In this document: one piece after another, positions 1 through 9,999 of the stretch
How positions within the stretch are numbered: position 1 is the stretch's first letter
How the letters are laid out: every line of letters begins with the position of its first letter
Assembly (NCBI RefSeq): GCF_019669085.1
Contig: NZ_AP024401.1
Location: 310,001 to 374,000 of the forward strand
Reading direction: 5' to 3'
DNA: 64,000 nt
Source: Borrelia sp. HM
GTDB lineage: Bacteria; Spirochaetota; Spirochaetia; Borreliales; Borreliaceae
The notes under the pieces: generated by a model
Told to the model about the DNA's origin: nothing
Seen by the model: the letters and a program-made list of their open reading frames with translations, nothing else
The model's database searches: none
Translations under genes and position numbers: made by a program

Positions 1-999
1 TACTATTTCCCCTTGCTCCTCTAACTTTCTAATAAGAGCAACTATCTTCTGCTGAGCTTCCTCAACATCTTTACGTCTAGTAGGTCCTAAAAACTCCATA
101 TCTTCTCTAAGCATTCCGGCTGCTCTTTTAGACATATTTTTAAAAATTTTATCTTGAACTGGCATATCAACTGACTTTAAAGCCTTTGCTAATTCTTGAC
201 CATCTATTTCTCTTAAAACCCTCTGTATTGATCTATCATCAAGAAGAACAATATCTTCAAAGACAAACATTTTTTTCTTAATCTCTTCTGCAAGCTCAGG
301 GTCTTCTTCTTCAAGAGATTCAATAATAAACTTCTCTGTTTTACGATCCGCCATGTTAATTATCTCAACAACATTATCAACACCCCCAGCTGAAGTATAA
401 TCTTCTGAAGATAAAGAAGCTAATTTTTTCTCAAGAACTCTCTCGACCTCTCTTACTACTTCAGGAGAAGTTCTATCCATCAATGCAATTCTTCTTGCAA
501 CATTAGTCTGAATTTCAGTAGGAAGACTAGAGAGAATAAAAGAAGCTTTTTGAGGATCAAGATACGAAAGTATCAAAGCAATTGTTTGCGGATGTTCTTG
601 TTGAATAAAGTTTAAAATATTAGCAGGATCTGCTCTTCTAACAAATTCAAAAGGCCTTGATTGCAAAGCAGAACCTAAATTATTAATAATATCTACTGCT
701 CTTTGAGTACCAAGAGATTTTTCAAGAAGTTCCCTAGCATAATCTATACCACCTTTTTGAATAAATTCTTGAGCCATCATTAACTCTTTAAACTCTAAAA
801 GAACAGTATCTTTAAGTTCAGAAGTAACAATATCAAGCTTTGCTATCTCAAAAGTTAAAGATTCTATCTCATCTTGGGATAAATATTTAAATACTCTGGA
901 CGAAATTTCAGAACCTATTGAAACTAACAAGATAGCGGCTTTCTGTTTCCCCGTTAAAGTAGAGACATTAAAGATCTCTTTTTCTTTTTGCTCTTCCAT
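1..999 (-). CDS. fliG: Flagellar motor switch protein FliG (3' end cut by window)
   Basis: FliG is the C-ring protein that couples the MotAB stator to rotor rotation and anchors the switch to the FliF ring on the cytoplasmic side. Reading leftward from the ATG at 999 gives 333 codons starting MEEQKEKEIFNVSTLTGKQK, with the typical N-terminal LTGKQKAAILLVSIG segment and a C-terminal EEAQQKIVALIRKLEEQGE helix. Spirochaete FliG is about 344 residues, so only about 11 residues are missing past position 1. The stop of fliF lies 8 bases upstream, and an AAAGGA ribosome site sits inside the fliF tail, so translation is probably coupled. The call is firm. This is the FliG that sits in the flgB operon (BB0290 position). 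Confidence 0.96.
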   Translation of the reverse strand, partial: MEEQKEKEIFNVSTLTGKQKAAILLVSIGSEISSRVFKYLSQDEIESLTFEIAKLDIVTSELKDTVLLEFKELMMAQEFIQKGGIDYARELLEKSLGTQRAVDIINNLGSALQSRPFEFVRRADPANILNFIQQEHPQTIALILSYLDPQKASFILSSLPTEIQTNVARRIALMDRTSPEVVREVERVLEKKLASLSSEDYTSAGGVDNVVEIINMADRKTEKFIIESLEEEDPELAEEIKKKMFVFEDIVLLDDRSIQRVLREIDGQELAKALKSVDMPVQDKIFKNMSKRAAGMLREDMEFLGPTRRKDVEEAQQKIVALIRKLEEQGEIV

Positions 1000-1007
1000 A
1001 TAAATTA

Positions 1008-2717
1008 CTATCCTTTATACATTACCATCCATGTTCTAATAAGCTTAGCAACATCTTCGGGTTTCTCTCTAGCTAAAAGCTCAACGTTATTTTGAAGTTC
1101 ATCTTCTTCCTTAAGCCCACCAACAACATCATCAACACCAATATCATCACCATCTATTAACGACTGCTGTCGTCTTAAATGCGCCTGTCTTGCAAACTCT
1201 TCTTCCCTAATTCGCCTTCTCCTTTCAAGCTCTCTAGACACAATGAAAAATATTGTAAATATTAATATCAATAATGCAAATATTATACTTACTATAAAAA
1301 TCAAAAATTTAAACTTTTCACTTGCAAAATAATATTCATCTATTTTTCTAAATTCATTCGCTCGATCAAAAGCAACATTCCTAACAATAATCGAATCACC
1401 CCTCTCTGGTCTATATTCAAAAGAACTCTGTAAAACATCTGTAATATTTTTTAAAGCTTCATCAGAAATAGGTTTATATTCCCTTTTACGCATGCCATTT
1501 TCTATAATAAAATTACCAGAGTCATCATAAACAAAATCCCAAACACCATCTATAAAAATACCAAGAGAAATTCCTGCAATTTTAGCAGGTTCCTTCTCAT
1601 TTAAGGATTTCTTTTCATTAAGAGCAACATTCTTTATTTCTTGCAATTCATTTGACTTTCCAATAATATCACTTAAATCCCGATACTCAGGTGGAGTATT
1701 ACCTTCCTGTCCAGGAGGCCCCCATGGACTAAAACCTTGCCCTTCATACTCCCTTTTATGTATCTGAGAAGAAATTAATGTAGAATCACTAACTTTTCTT
1801 GTATTATAAGAAACTTTTGGATCTTGGGGTTCAATCTCAATAGGAGCATACTCCTTAGATTCTGTGGTTTGACGCGAAGTATCAAGAGTCACATTAACTC
1901 TTGCAATCATGAATCTATCACCAGATAAAACTCTACTTAAAGCAGAATCAATATCATCTCTAAGCATAGACTCATACTTTAATTTAAGCTTTCTTTCTTT
2001 TTCAGCTAAATCAATCCTATCAATTCCACCTAAATTAGAAAAATCATTTAATATATTGCCTTTATTATCTACAATTGCAATATTATCTGATTCAAGACCT
2101 TCAATAGCATATTGAATCAACTTAACAAGCCCTTCAACTTTTTTACGATTAGTAACAATGTCAGAACCAGGTTTTGGAGTAATTCTAACAGAAGCTTTAA
2201 CAGCTTCTTGTGATTCTTTAAAAAGAGCTTTCTCAGGCATAACTAAGTTAATGCTAACAGCATCAACATCATCAAGAGCAACAATATGCTGCTCAACAGC
2301 TCTTGTAATTGACCTTCTAAGATTAATATTCCTCTCAAAATCTGTAATGGTCCATCGATCAATATCGAAAAGATACCAAGGATCCATATGCATAGGAACA
2401 AGTTCTTCTCTTATAAGAACTGCCCTCATTCTTTTTGACACATTTTCATTACTTAAGTAAATTTTCCCATCAGCAGTAACAGTATATTGAACATTTTCTT
2501 TATCCAATCTCTGCATTATTCTATCCAATAAGTGTTGATCTTTAATACCAACACCAAAAAGAGCAATTCCCTGTTTTTTAGTAGATAATCCTACCAAGAA
2601 AATAAGCGCTAAAATCACGAATAAAACAATAAAACCAAAAGCCACTTTTTGAACTATACTGGCTTTTTTAAAAACCTTATTTACTGATGCAAAAAACTTA
2701 GTAATAAAATTGTTCAA
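1008..2717 (-). CDS. fliF: Flagellar MS-ring protein FliF
   Basis: FliF builds the inner-membrane MS ring, the base on which the rotor and export apparatus assemble. The 569-residue protein has a first membrane helix near residues 24-46, a periplasmic ring-building region, a second membrane helix near 470-492 and a cytoplasmic tail. The tail ends in the FliG-binding segment ELLAREKPEDVAKLIRTW. Length matches the family. The start is TTG at 2717, about ten bases after AAGGAG, which lies next to the fliE stop. A charged, proline-rich periplasmic linker is visible around residues 325-345. The gene is flanked by fliE and fliG, as in other spirochaetes. Confidence 0.96.
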   Translation of the reverse strand: MNNFITKFFASVNKVFKKASIVQKVAFGFIVLFVILALIFLVGLSTKKQGIALFGVGIKDQHLLDRIMQRLDKENVQYTVTADGKIYLSNENVSKRMRAVLIREELVPMHMDPWYLFDIDRWTITDFERNINLRRSITRAVEQHIVALDDVDAVSINLVMPEKALFKESQEAVKASVRITPKPGSDIVTNRKKVEGLVKLIQYAIEGLESDNIAIVDNKGNILNDFSNLGGIDRIDLAEKERKLKLKYESMLRDDIDSALSRVLSGDRFMIARVNVTLDTSRQTTESKEYAPIEIEPQDPKVSYNTRKVSDSTLISSQIHKREYEGQGFSPWGPPGQEGNTPPEYRDLSDIIGKSNELQEIKNVALNEKKSLNEKEPAKIAGISLGIFIDGVWDFVYDDSGNFIIENGMRKREYKPISDEALKNITDVLQSSFEYRPERGDSIIVRNVAFDRANEFRKIDEYYFASEKFKFLIFIVSIIFALLILIFTIFFIVSRELERRRRIREEEFARQAHLRRQQSLIDGDDIGVDDVVGGLKEEDELQNNVELLAREKPEDVAKLIRTWMVMYKG

Positions 2718-2730
2718 ACCAAATAGCTCC

Positions 2731-3060
2731 TTAACGAATATTAATTATATCTTGATAAGCCTTAATGCCTCTCTCAACAATAGCTTTTGTAATACTTAAA
2801 TTCATATTAGCTTTTGCCATTGCTATTACAATATCATGAACATCAACATCATTAGGCTGTAAAATAGCTTGCTGTGATATTCTAGATACATTTAATTGAC
2901 TATTATTTACATCAGACATTAAATTAAAAAATAAATCTTTAAAAGTCTGTGCCCTTTTTGAGTGCTCTACACCAAAACTAAAAGAACTCTTACCAAAATG
3001 CAAAGGATTTTTACTCACCAAATGAACATTATTGTCTGTAAAAAAAGAATCTATCTTCAT
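2731..3060 (-). CDS. fliE: Flagellar hook-basal body protein FliE
   Basis: FliE is the adaptor between the MS ring and the proximal rod. The 109-residue product has the conserved C-terminal half of the family: QPNDVDVHDIVIAMAKANMN followed by a helix ending IVERGIKAYQDIINIR. It has no signal peptide, as expected for a substrate of the flagellar export system. The ATG at 3060 follows AAGGAGG by a good distance. The gene lies 15 bases after flgC and 13 bases before fliF in the same operon. The N-terminal 40 residues are variable, as is usual for FliE. Confidence 0.93.
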   Translation of the reverse strand: MKIDSFFTDNNVHLVSKNPLHFGKSSFSFGVEHSKRAQTFKDLFFNLMSDVNNSQLNVSRISQQAILQPNDVDVHDIVIAMAKANMNLSITKAIVERGIKAYQDIINIR

Positions 3061-3075
3061 TTTTCACAAGCCTCC

Positions 3076-3534
3076 TTAACTTTGTAGTATTGATAATGCA
3101 CTCCTAAACATTGCCTTACTGCTATTAATCACAGTAGAATTTGCCTCATAAGCACGAGAAGCAGAAATCATATCTACCATTTCTTCAATTGCACTAACAT
3201 TAGGCAATTCCACGTAACCTTCCCGATCACCATACTTTATTGCATCAGGATGTGTTGGATCATACTTTAATTTTAAAGGAGATTTGTCTTTCTCAATGCC
3301 AGCAACTCTTACACCTTGTCCAATTCCATTATCAAGATAATCAGGAACAAAAGGACCCTTCCAATATGGACTTATAACTCTTGGAGAAAAAATTATTCTC
3401 TGCCTTCTATAAGCACCACCATCAGAAGTCCTAGTAGTCTCTACATTTGCAATATTATTTGCAATAACATCTAGTCTTAATCTTTGAGCAGTCAAACCCG
3501 TTGAAGCAATATTAATACTTGAAAATAATCCCAT
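3076..3534 (-). CDS. flgC: Flagellar proximal rod protein FlgC
   Basis: FlgC is a proximal rod subunit exported through the basal body. The 152-residue protein begins with the rod-family signature (GLFSSINIASTGLTAQRLRL followed by DVIANNIANVET) and ends with the helical segment containing EEMVDMISASRAYEANSTVI. Both ends form the coiled coil typical of axial proteins. The ATG at 3534 has AAGGA upstream. The gene sits between flgB (22-base gap) and fliE (15-base gap), so the three are surely co-transcribed. Length is normal for the family. Confidence 0.96.
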   Translation of the reverse strand: MGLFSSINIASTGLTAQRLRLDVIANNIANVETTRTSDGGAYRRQRIIFSPRVISPYWKGPFVPDYLDNGIGQGVRVAGIEKDKSPLKLKYDPTHPDAIKYGDREGYVELPNVSAIEEMVDMISASRAYEANSTVINSSKAMFRSALSILQS

Positions 3535-3556
3535 ATATATTCCTTGAGGTTATAAC

Positions 3557-3964
3557 TTATTTTATTACAATATTCACACTTTTAAAATTATGAGCTTGAA
3601 TATTTGTAAATAAACCATAAATCATTTGGTTCTGAACAAGATTTTTCATCTCAGAATCAATGTCAATATTATTACCGTTATTATTAATAGTAGATAGATG
3701 ATCAAGCATCTTAAGCGGCTTAATATCTAAATAATTGAGCTCTTTAAATCCATCAAAATGCTTATCATTGTTCTTAATTAAAGATAAATTGCTTGCTTTT
3801 TCATTTAAAATTGCTTTTTCAAGCTCAGCCTCAAAAGAAACTCTACTTCTCTTAAAACTCGGAGTATCTACATTTGCAATATTATCAGCTATTACACTTT
3901 GTCTTAAGCTAAGAACATCCAAATATCTATGTACCAAATCAACCGATTTCTCAAAACTATTCAA
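3557..3964 (-). CDS. flgB: Flagellar proximal rod protein FlgB
   Basis: FlgB is the rod subunit nearest the MS ring. The product has 135 residues, with the family N-terminal pattern RQSVIADNIANVDTPSFKRS and a C-terminal helix with NLVQNQMIYGLFTNIQAHNF. The start is TTG at 3964, with GAGGG about eight bases upstream. It is the first gene of the flagellar block, directly after hslU. In B. burgdorferi the widely used flgB promoter maps to this junction, and a matching -10 box is present here (see separate entry). Confidence 0.95.
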   Translation of the reverse strand: MNSFEKSVDLVHRYLDVLSLRQSVIADNIANVDTPSFKRSRVSFEAELEKAILNEKASNLSLIKNNDKHFDGFKELNYLDIKPLKMLDHLSTINNNGNNIDIDSEMKNLVQNQMIYGLFTNIQAHNFKSVNIVIK

Positions 3965-3997
3965 GCTAATACCCTCTATACCACAAATTACTTTTTA

Positions 3998-5350
3998 CTA
4001 TATTATATAATAATTTAAGTCTTTTTGTTCGCTAATTTTTATTTTTTCATTAACATAGTCCAAATTTATTTCAATTTTCTTTAACTTACTACCAGGAGCT
4101 TCAAAAAAAAGATCAGTAAGAATTTTTTCCATAACCCCATGCAATCTTCTTGCTCCAAGGTTTTCACCTTCAAAATTCATATTAAAAGCAAGTTCAGCAA
4201 TCCTATCAATTGCCTCTTCACTAAATGTTAAATTCAAATTATAAACTTTAAACATTGCAATGTATTGCTTTATCAAAGAATTTTTTGTGTTCTTCAAAAT
4301 ATTTTTAAAATCATCCACACTTAAACTTTTAAGCTCAACCTTAATTGGAAATCTACCCTGAAGCTCTGGTATTAGATCAGACGGTTTTGACAAATTAAAA
4401 GCACCTGCGGCAATGAATAATATATGAGAAGTATCCACTATTCCATATTTTGTATTAACCTTAGATCCCTCAACAATTGGCAAAATATCCCTTTGAACAC
4501 CTTCTCTAGACACATCATTACCGGTTCTATTCTTAGTAACTATCTTGTCGATCTCATCAATAAAAACAATTCCCATATTCTCAACCCTTGATTTGGCAAT
4601 CTCTACAATATTTTCATGATCAACTAATTTTTCAAGCTCCTCAGACATTATTATTTCTCTAGCTTTTTTTATTTTTAATTCTTTTCTCTTCTTTCTATCA
4701 AATATATTATTAATCAATCCTCCAATACTCATATCAATCTCTTCAAAATTACTACCAGAAAATATCTCTATAGTAGAAACGGGCATTTTCCCTGAAACAT
4801 AAATATCAATAAGATTATCATCAATAGCACCACTTCTTAATTGTTTTCTAAATTTATCTCTTAATTTAGCACAAACCTTCTTTTCTTCCTCACTTGAATT
4901 ATCATTCTCAGAACTCTCAGAAGCTTTCAAAAGCTTGTCAAGTATTTTTTCCTCAGCACGTTTACTAGCTTCTTCGCGAACAGAATCATACATTTCTTCC
5001 TTAACCATATTCACCGCAATACCCATCAAATCACGAATCATAGACTCAACATCACGACCTACATAACCCACCTCAGTATATTTTGTAGCTTCAACTTTAA
5101 TAAAAGGAGCCTTAATAAATTTTGAAAGCCTTCTTGCAATCTCAGTTTTACCAACTCCAGTTGAACCAACCATAATAATATTTTTAGGCATTACATCATC
5201 TCTTATTTCCTTAGAAAGCTTAGACCTCATATATCTATTAACAAGAGCAATTGAAACCAATTTTTTAGCCTCAACTTGTCCTATTATATATTTATTTAAC
5301 TCTTCAACAATATCTTTAGGAACTAAATTTTGATTTCCAACCTTATCCAT
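3998..5350 (-). CDS. hslU: HslU, ATPase subunit of the HslUV protease
   Basis: HslU is the AAA+ unfoldase that feeds substrates into HslV. The 450-residue protein shows Walker A (GSTGVGKT, residues 62-69), Walker B (IVFIDEIDK, about 261-269), an arginine-rich sensor region (LQGRFPIKVEL) and the GARRLH sensor-2 motif. It ends in LNYYII, comparable with the C-terminal tail that docks into HslV. I chose the ATG at 5350 over a TTG one codon earlier. It overlaps the hslV stop by one base (TGATG) and follows GAGGAG by eight bases. The charged helical I-domain covers roughly 110-240. Confidence 0.96.
   Translation of the reverse strand: MDKVGNQNLVPKDIVEELNKYIIGQVEAKKLVSIALVNRYMRSKLSKEIRDDVMPKNIIMVGSTGVGKTEIARRLSKFIKAPFIKVEATKYTEVGYVGRDVESMIRDLMGIAVNMVKEEMYDSVREEASKRAEEKILDKLLKASESSENDNSSEEEKKVCAKLRDKFRKQLRSGAIDDNLIDIYVSGKMPVSTIEIFSGSNFEEIDMSIGGLINNIFDRKKRKELKIKKAREIIMSEELEKLVDHENIVEIAKSRVENMGIVFIDEIDKIVTKNRTGNDVSREGVQRDILPIVEGSKVNTKYGIVDTSHILFIAAGAFNLSKPSDLIPELQGRFPIKVELKSLSVDDFKNILKNTKNSLIKQYIAMFKVYNLNLTFSEEAIDRIAELAFNMNFEGENLGARRLHGVMEKILTDLFFEAPGSKLKKIEINLDYVNEKIKISEQKDLNYYII
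4002..4030 (-). promoter_or_regulatory. Candidate flgB promoter inside the end of hslU
   Basis: Reading the minus strand, a perfect TATAAT lies at 4007-4002, about 38 bases before the flgB TTG and overlapping the last hslU codons. The region 17 bases upstream (around GAACAA) is a poor -35 match, so the promoter would depend on its -10 and AT-rich context. The assignment rests on the B. burgdorferi flgB promoter being known to sit at the same hslU-flgB junction. The exact start site is inferred. Confidence 0.5.
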
Positions 5351-5892
5351 CAACCAATCTCCTCAAGCACAATATTTGAGTTTGTATATATACAAACTCT
5401 TGCTGCCACCTTTAAAGATTTAAAAGCAATATCAACAGCACTTAATTTTTTATTTTCCATATAAGCAAGGGCAGCTGAATATGCATAATTTCCTCCGCTA
5501 CCAATTGAAATTACATCTTCTTCAGGTTCAACAATATCTCCAGTACCTGAAATTAATAAAATATTATCAGAATCAGCAACAAGCATCATTGCTTCAAGTT
5601 TATGAAGTATTCTATCAGATCTCCAATCCTTTGCAAGCTCTACTGCAGCCCTTTTAATATCAATAATTCCATCTTCTCGTGCTTTAACCTTCTCCTCAAA
5701 TTTCTCAAAAAGAGTAATGGCATCAGAAGTTGAACCTGCAAATCCTGCTAAAATTTTACCATTAATCAACTTTCTGATTTTTACAGCATTAGACTTTAAA
5801 ACAGTATGTCCAAAAGTTACTTGCCCATCTGCTGCTACTACAGTCTTTCCTCCTCGTCTTATTGCAATAACAGTAGTTCCTTTAAAACTCAT
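5350..5892 (-). CDS. hslV: HslV, peptidase subunit of the HslUV protease
   Basis: HslV is the N-terminal threonine peptidase of the bacterial proteasome-like HslUV complex. The 180-residue product starts MSFKGTTVIAIRR. The family active site is the Thr after a short propeptide, here T6 of the TTVIAIRR segment, so removal of MSFKG would expose it. AADGQVTFG, GFAGSTSDA and the glycine-rich ISIGSGGNYAYSAALA are also family features. Most families have a one- or two-residue propeptide, so five residues is slightly long. hslU follows with overlapping stop and start codons, so the two subunits are translated together. Confidence 0.95.
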   Translation of the reverse strand: MSFKGTTVIAIRRGGKTVVAADGQVTFGHTVLKSNAVKIRKLINGKILAGFAGSTSDAITLFEKFEEKVKAREDGIIDIKRAAVELAKDWRSDRILHKLEAMMLVADSDNILLISGTGDIVEPEEDVISIGSGGNYAYSAALAYMENKKLSAVDIAFKSLKVAARVCIYTNSNIVLEEIG

Positions 5893-5900
5893 GATCCCCC

Positions 5901-6845
5901 CTATTTCGATATTTCATCTAGTAACTCATTAATAAGAATACTCGATACATCTTTACCCAAACAATAATCTACCGAGTAATCATTAATTCCAGGCTCATTA
6001 TACTGAACATTTAGTATATTATAAAGTTCTGATATTGATTTTATCTCTTGTGCTCCAGAAGCATATAAATTTTTAGAACCATCACCAGAATAATCAATAT
6101 TATAAACATAAATATCAAGACCTAAATCAAGCCCAAGTTCAGCAGTAATTAAAGCACCTGATTTCCTTGGTGCATAAGTCACCAAAACAGCATCTGAAAG
6201 ACCAGCTATTATTCTATTCCTCTTTGCAAAAAAATAATTTTGTATCTTTTCATAAGGTAAAGTTTCAGTAAAAATTCCTCCACCATTTTCTAAAAGATGA
6301 GCAATGTATTTCCTATTTTGTTTTGGATAAACATTATCAATATCTGTTGCAATAACTGCATACGTTCTTTTTTTTTCACTAATTGCACCAAGATGTGCTG
6401 CAATATCAGCTCCTATTGCAAACCCAGATATTATTTCTACATTATTTTTAGCAAGATGAGAAGATAACTCTTTAATCTTATCAACTAAAGCTCTGCAAAT
6501 TTGTCTTGAACCAACAACAGCCCAAGATAAAGAATTAGCGTTTGGAAGATTACCTTTATAATAAATAGCAAATGGAGGATCATAAATCCTCTTGAGCTTT
6601 AAAGGATAATCTTTAGCTTCAAGTATAACAACCTTTGCATTTGCTCTATTAATAATTTTTTGTTGTAACTCTACTAATTTTAAATCTGGAAGCTTATAAT
6701 TTTGTTTAAAATCTTTAGACAAATAATTGGAAATATCTCTTAAGCTTAAACGACAAAGATCATTGAAATTAAAATTATTAAAAATTTTAAGCTTATCTTT
6801 ACTCTTTAAAAACTTTAAATTATCAACATATAGCAATTTAAACAT
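5901..6845 (-). CDS. dprA: DprA/Smf-family DNA-processing protein
   Basis: DprA proteins bind single-stranded DNA and help load RecA during DNA uptake. In species without known competence the role is unclear. The 314-residue protein has the Rossmann-like core: AVVGSRQ near 110, the SGFAIGADIAAHLGAI stretch near 140, and FAKRNRIIAGLSDAVLVTYA followed by KSGALITAELGLDLG. The N-terminal 80 residues match the variable SAM-like region. It lies nine bases upstream of hslV in the same run. The ribosome site is weak. Borrelia is not known to be naturally competent, so the function is inferred from the family only. Confidence 0.9.
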   Translation of the reverse strand: MFKLLYVDNLKFLKSKDKLKIFNNFNFNDLCRLSLRDISNYLSKDFKQNYKLPDLKLVELQQKIINRANAKVVILEAKDYPLKLKRIYDPPFAIYYKGNLPNANSLSWAVVGSRQICRALVDKIKELSSHLAKNNVEIISGFAIGADIAAHLGAISEKKRTYAVIATDIDNVYPKQNRKYIAHLLENGGGIFTETLPYEKIQNYFFAKRNRIIAGLSDAVLVTYAPRKSGALITAELGLDLGLDIYVYNIDYSGDGSKNLYASGAQEIKSISELYNILNVQYNEPGINDYSVDYCLGKDVSSILINELLDEISK

Positions 6846-6850
6846 AAAAG

Positions 6851-7540
6851 CTACTTTAAATTATTCATTATCCTATTAATTCCCTCTATTTGTTCCTTAT
6901 TTAAGGCTTTACTTTTTGCCTTCTTATAAAATAACAACGCATTAGTGAAATCCCCAAGGGAATAATAGTTTGCTCCCCGTAACATAAAAAATTCAAAACT
7001 ATTCTCTCCCATAGACTCAAGCCTATTTAAATATCCTTTAGCTTCTAATTGCTTATCAAGATCATAGACATACATATTTGACAGAGAAAAAATAGATTCT
7101 TTAAAATCATTTTTAATAGAGATTGACTTTAAAAAAGAATTCTCAGCAAGAATAAAATACTCTTCAATCTTTTCCTTGGTTTTTATTCCCTTAGCTAAAT
7201 TATAAGAAGAAATTCCTATATAAAAATGAGACAAATGATTGTCTGGACCCTGCTCTAAATTTTTATTAAAATATTCAATAGCAGCTCCATACTGACCTAG
7301 TTTAATAAACTCAAGTCCAATTAAACTAAAAAATCTAGCTTTTTTATCAACAGAATTTATTATTCTTAAAATATTTTGCTCTTCTTTTTCAATAAATTCC
7401 CTATAAATTTCTATTTTTTCTAATGAAGAACCACCAGCCACCTCTATTTCTCTTAGTCTAAGCCCAAGATTTGCTCTCTCTTTAGATTCATCACCACAAG
7501 ATATAAGCAAACATAAAAATATTAACACCCATTGTTTCAT
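6851..7540 (-). CDS. TPR-containing lipoprotein (BB0298-type)
   Basis: The 229-residue product begins with a short hydrophobic signal and lipobox LLISC (Cys15), so it should be a membrane-anchored lipoprotein. After this come helix pairs with TPR spacing, for example GQYGAAIEYFNKNLEQGPDN at about 80-100 and a last repeat around YSLGDFTNALLFYKKAKSKA. TPR lipoproteins usually act as assembly scaffolds. No enzyme motif is visible. The ATG directly follows the ftsZ stop (TAAATG) with no clear ribosome site, which points to translational coupling with ftsZ. A link to division is therefore possible but is inference. Confidence 0.85.
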   Translation of the reverse strand: MKQWVLIFLCLLISCGDESKERANLGLRLREIEVAGGSSLEKIEIYREFIEKEEQNILRIINSVDKKARFFSLIGLEFIKLGQYGAAIEYFNKNLEQGPDNHLSHFYIGISSYNLAKGIKTKEKIEEYFILAENSFLKSISIKNDFKESIFSLSNMYVYDLDKQLEAKGYLNRLESMGENSFEFFMLRGANYYSLGDFTNALLFYKKAKSKALNKEQIEGINRIMNNLK

Positions 7541-8737
7541 TTAATTGTCGCTATTTTTCTTATTCAAATTTCTAAGAAATGTAGGGATATCAATATCATC
7601 TTCAAAATAATTAACATTTTTTGATTTTGCTATAAAATTATCATTACCTCCATAAACACCATCTGAAGTATCTTGACTGCCTGACATTAAACTATCAAAT
7701 TCTTTTGAACTTAAAGTATTATTTTCAAACACTCCAGATAAATCTTTTTGTTTTTTAGAAGAAAAACCAGTAGCAACAACCGTAACATAAATTTCATCAT
7801 CAAGATTTGAATTAATTGCATGTCCATATATTACGGTTGCCTCATCATCAACACTAGCAGTAATTATTCCCATAATCTCTTCAAGCTCAAGCAATGAAAA
7901 ATCTTCTCCTCCAGTTATATTAACAAGAAGTCCCTTAGAACCTTCTATTCTAACTTCTTCTAGCAAGGGATTACTAATCGCAGAAGTAGCAGCATCAACT
8001 GCTCTATTTTCACCCTTACCATAACCAATACCCATTAAAGCATCACCTTGTCCTTGCATAATACTCTTAACATCAGCAAAATCAATATTAACTTCACCAT
8101 GCTCAATAATAAGCCCTGCAATTCCTTGAACACCCATTCTTAAAACATCATCAGCTCTCTTGAAAGCATCTTTAATTGTAGTTCTTTTATCAACAACAGT
8201 TAAAAGTTTTTGATTTGGAATAATTATTAAAGTATCAACGGACTTCCTTAGATTATTTATTCCCTGTTCAGCAAGCCGCATCTTTTTAGGCCCTTCAAAT
8301 TTAAAAGGTTTAGTAACAACTCCAACAGTTAAAATTCCAAGTTCCTTAGCCACTTGAGCAATAACAGGCGCAGCCCCTGTTCCAGTCCCTCCGCCCATTC
8401 CAGCAGTAATAAAAACCATATCAGCTCCTGCTAGATGATTCTTAATAACATCAATATCTTCTTCTGCTGCTGCTTGTCCAATTTCAGGCCTACCACCAGC
8501 ACCAAGACCCGCAGTAACTTTGGCTCCAAGGGCAATTTTTATTGGAGCAATAGAAGTTTGAAGAGCCTGGAGATCAGTATTTGCCACAATAAATTCAACA
8601 TCTCTTACTCCATATTCAATCATACGATTAACAGCATTACTACCACCACCCCCTGCACCAATTACCTTAAGAACCGTAGGATTTGTAGTAGCATCAAACC
8701 TCTTTGAATGACTATCAATAATGTTATAATCTTTCAT
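7541..8737 (-). CDS. ftsZ: Cell division protein FtsZ
   Basis: FtsZ is the tubulin-like GTPase that forms the division ring. The 398-residue protein has the GTP-binding [11 protein letters not shown], the tubulin signature [15 protein letters not shown], the T7-loop segment [11 protein letters not shown] and a conserved C-terminal peptide [10 protein letters not shown] that would bind FtsA. I placed the start at the ATG at 8737 because GGAGG lies just upstream and family homology begins with MKDYN. An earlier in-frame start at 8782 would add 15 residues overlapping ftsA. A poorly conserved linker covers about residues 325-380. Confidence 0.97.
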   Translation of the reverse strand: MKDYNIIDSHSKRFDATTNPTVLKVIGAGGGGSNAVNRMIEYGVRDVEFIVANTDLQALQTSIAPIKIALGAKVTAGLGAGGRPEIGQAAAEEDIDVIKNHLAGADMVFITAGMGGGTGTGAAPVIAQVAKELGILTVGVVTKPFKFEGPKKMRLAEQGINNLRKSVDTLIIIPNQKLLTVVDKRTTIKDAFKRADDVLRMGVQGIAGLIIEHGEVNIDFADVKSIMQGQGDALMGIGYGKGENRAVDAATSAISNPLLEEVRIEGSKGLLVNITGGEDFSLLELEEIMGIITASVDDEATVIYGHAINSNLDDEIYVTVVATGFSSKKQKDLSGVFENNTLSSKEFDSLMSGSQDTSDGVYGGNDNFIAKSKNVNYFEDDIDIPTFLRNLNKKNSDN

Positions 8738-8757
8738 TAAACTTCCTCCATGACTTG

Positions 8758-9999
8758 TCAAAACCACTCCTTCAAAAACCAACCTTTCAATTTTGAAGAT
8801 ATTTTACTTTGTCTCTTAGATTTATTATTTCCTTTCTTTAATTTATTGAATTTTTGCTGTTCATGCTTATACAGAACAAGCCCAAGAGCTGAGGAAAATT
8901 TAGGATCAATATACTCCTCTCCAACTCCATTAATATTCATCGGAAATCCTATCCTTGATGGATATCTAAATATTTCTTCTGTTAAATTAGCAATACCAGG
9001 AAACAAAGCTCCCCCACCAGTTAAAACAATTCCTCCATTAATTTTATTGTAAAGTCCTCTTTTTATTATTTCAGCTTTTATCATTTCAAAAATCTCACTT
9101 AATCTTGAATTAATTATTACAGCTAGCTCCTTTCGACTTTTTTCTTGAGGAGGCCTAGTACCAAGATTAGGAATAATAACACTCTCTATCTGGCTCTCAA
9201 GGGCAGAAATATGCGCAACACCGGCTGTTATCTTAATATTCTCAGCAACATCCTCAGGTACTTTCCAAACCTGAGCAATATCAAGAGTAACTCTATTAGC
9301 ACCAATAGGAACTACTCCTGTATAATAAGGAGAGCCATCAATATAAAGAATTACGTCAGTGGTACCCTTACCCATGTCAACAAACAAAACACCCATTTCT
9401 CTCTCTTCTTTAGATAAAGTAGAATAAGATGATGCCAAACTTCCAAGCACAACTTCATCAACAGAAAATCCAGCACGATTGACGCATCTAACTAAATTTT
9501 GACTTGAAGAACTAGATCCTGTAATAATATGCACCTCACCTTCAAGACGAATTCCCATCATATCTATTGGATTTTTTATATGAGGAATCCCATCAACAAT
9601 AAATTCCTGAGGAATCACATGTAAGATTTCTCTATCCATTGGAATTACAATTGCTTTAGCTGCTTCAATAACTCGCTCAACATCCTCATTACCAATTTCC
9701 CTTGTCTTAGAATTTATTGCGACAACTCCCCTAGAATTAGTACCCTCAACACTACTACCTGACATCGAGACAGACAACGTAGCAATATCACACCCAGAAA
9801 CAAGTTCAGCAGCTTCAATAGCATTAGAAATTGAATCAAGTGCTGCTTCAATATTTATAAGCACTCCCTTCCGCACACCTCTTGATACACTAGTGCCTAT
9901 TCCGACTATTTCTAACTGATTATTCAAGTTTACCTCAGCCACCACAGTACAAATCTTTGAAGTTCCAATATCCAATCCTACAATCAAATCTCTAGACAC
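8758..9999 (-). CDS. ftsA: Cell division protein FtsA
   Basis: FtsA is an actin-like ATPase that ties FtsZ filaments to the membrane. The 413-residue protein shows the phosphate-1 motif [13 protein letters not shown], the 1C subdomain after about residue 85, phosphate-2 [13 protein letters not shown], and the adenosine motif [10 protein letters not shown] near 335. The last residues, KGWFLKEWF, form a short amphipathic helix of the kind FtsA uses for membrane binding. The start is GTG at 9999, overlapping the ftsQ stop by one base (TAGTG) and preceded by TTAGGAG. ftsZ follows after 20 bases. Confidence 0.96.
   Translation of the reverse strand: MSRDLIVGLDIGTSKICTVVAEVNLNNQLEIVGIGTSVSRGVRKGVLINIEAALDSISNAIEAAELVSGCDIATLSVSMSGSSVEGTNSRGVVAINSKTREIGNEDVERVIEAAKAIVIPMDREILHVIPQEFIVDGIPHIKNPIDMMGIRLEGEVHIITGSSSSSQNLVRCVNRAGFSVDEVVLGSLASSYSTLSKEEREMGVLFVDMGKGTTDVILYIDGSPYYTGVVPIGANRVTLDIAQVWKVPEDVAENIKITAGVAHISALESQIESVIIPNLGTRPPQEKSRKELAVIINSRLSEIFEMIKAEIIKRGLYNKINGGIVLTGGGALFPGIANLTEEIFRYPSRIGFPMNINGVGEEYIDPKFSSALGLVLYKHEQQKFNKLKKGNNKSKRQSKISSKLKGWFLKEWF

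Noticed and set aside
8738-8782. Longer ftsZ start giving 15 extra residues
   Set aside because: The GGAGG ribosome site lies inside the extension, and known FtsZ homology begins at the ATG at 8737.
8435-9052. Plus-strand open frames opposite ftsZ and ftsA
   Set aside because: Composition is unnatural for proteins and they lie opposite strongly conserved genes.
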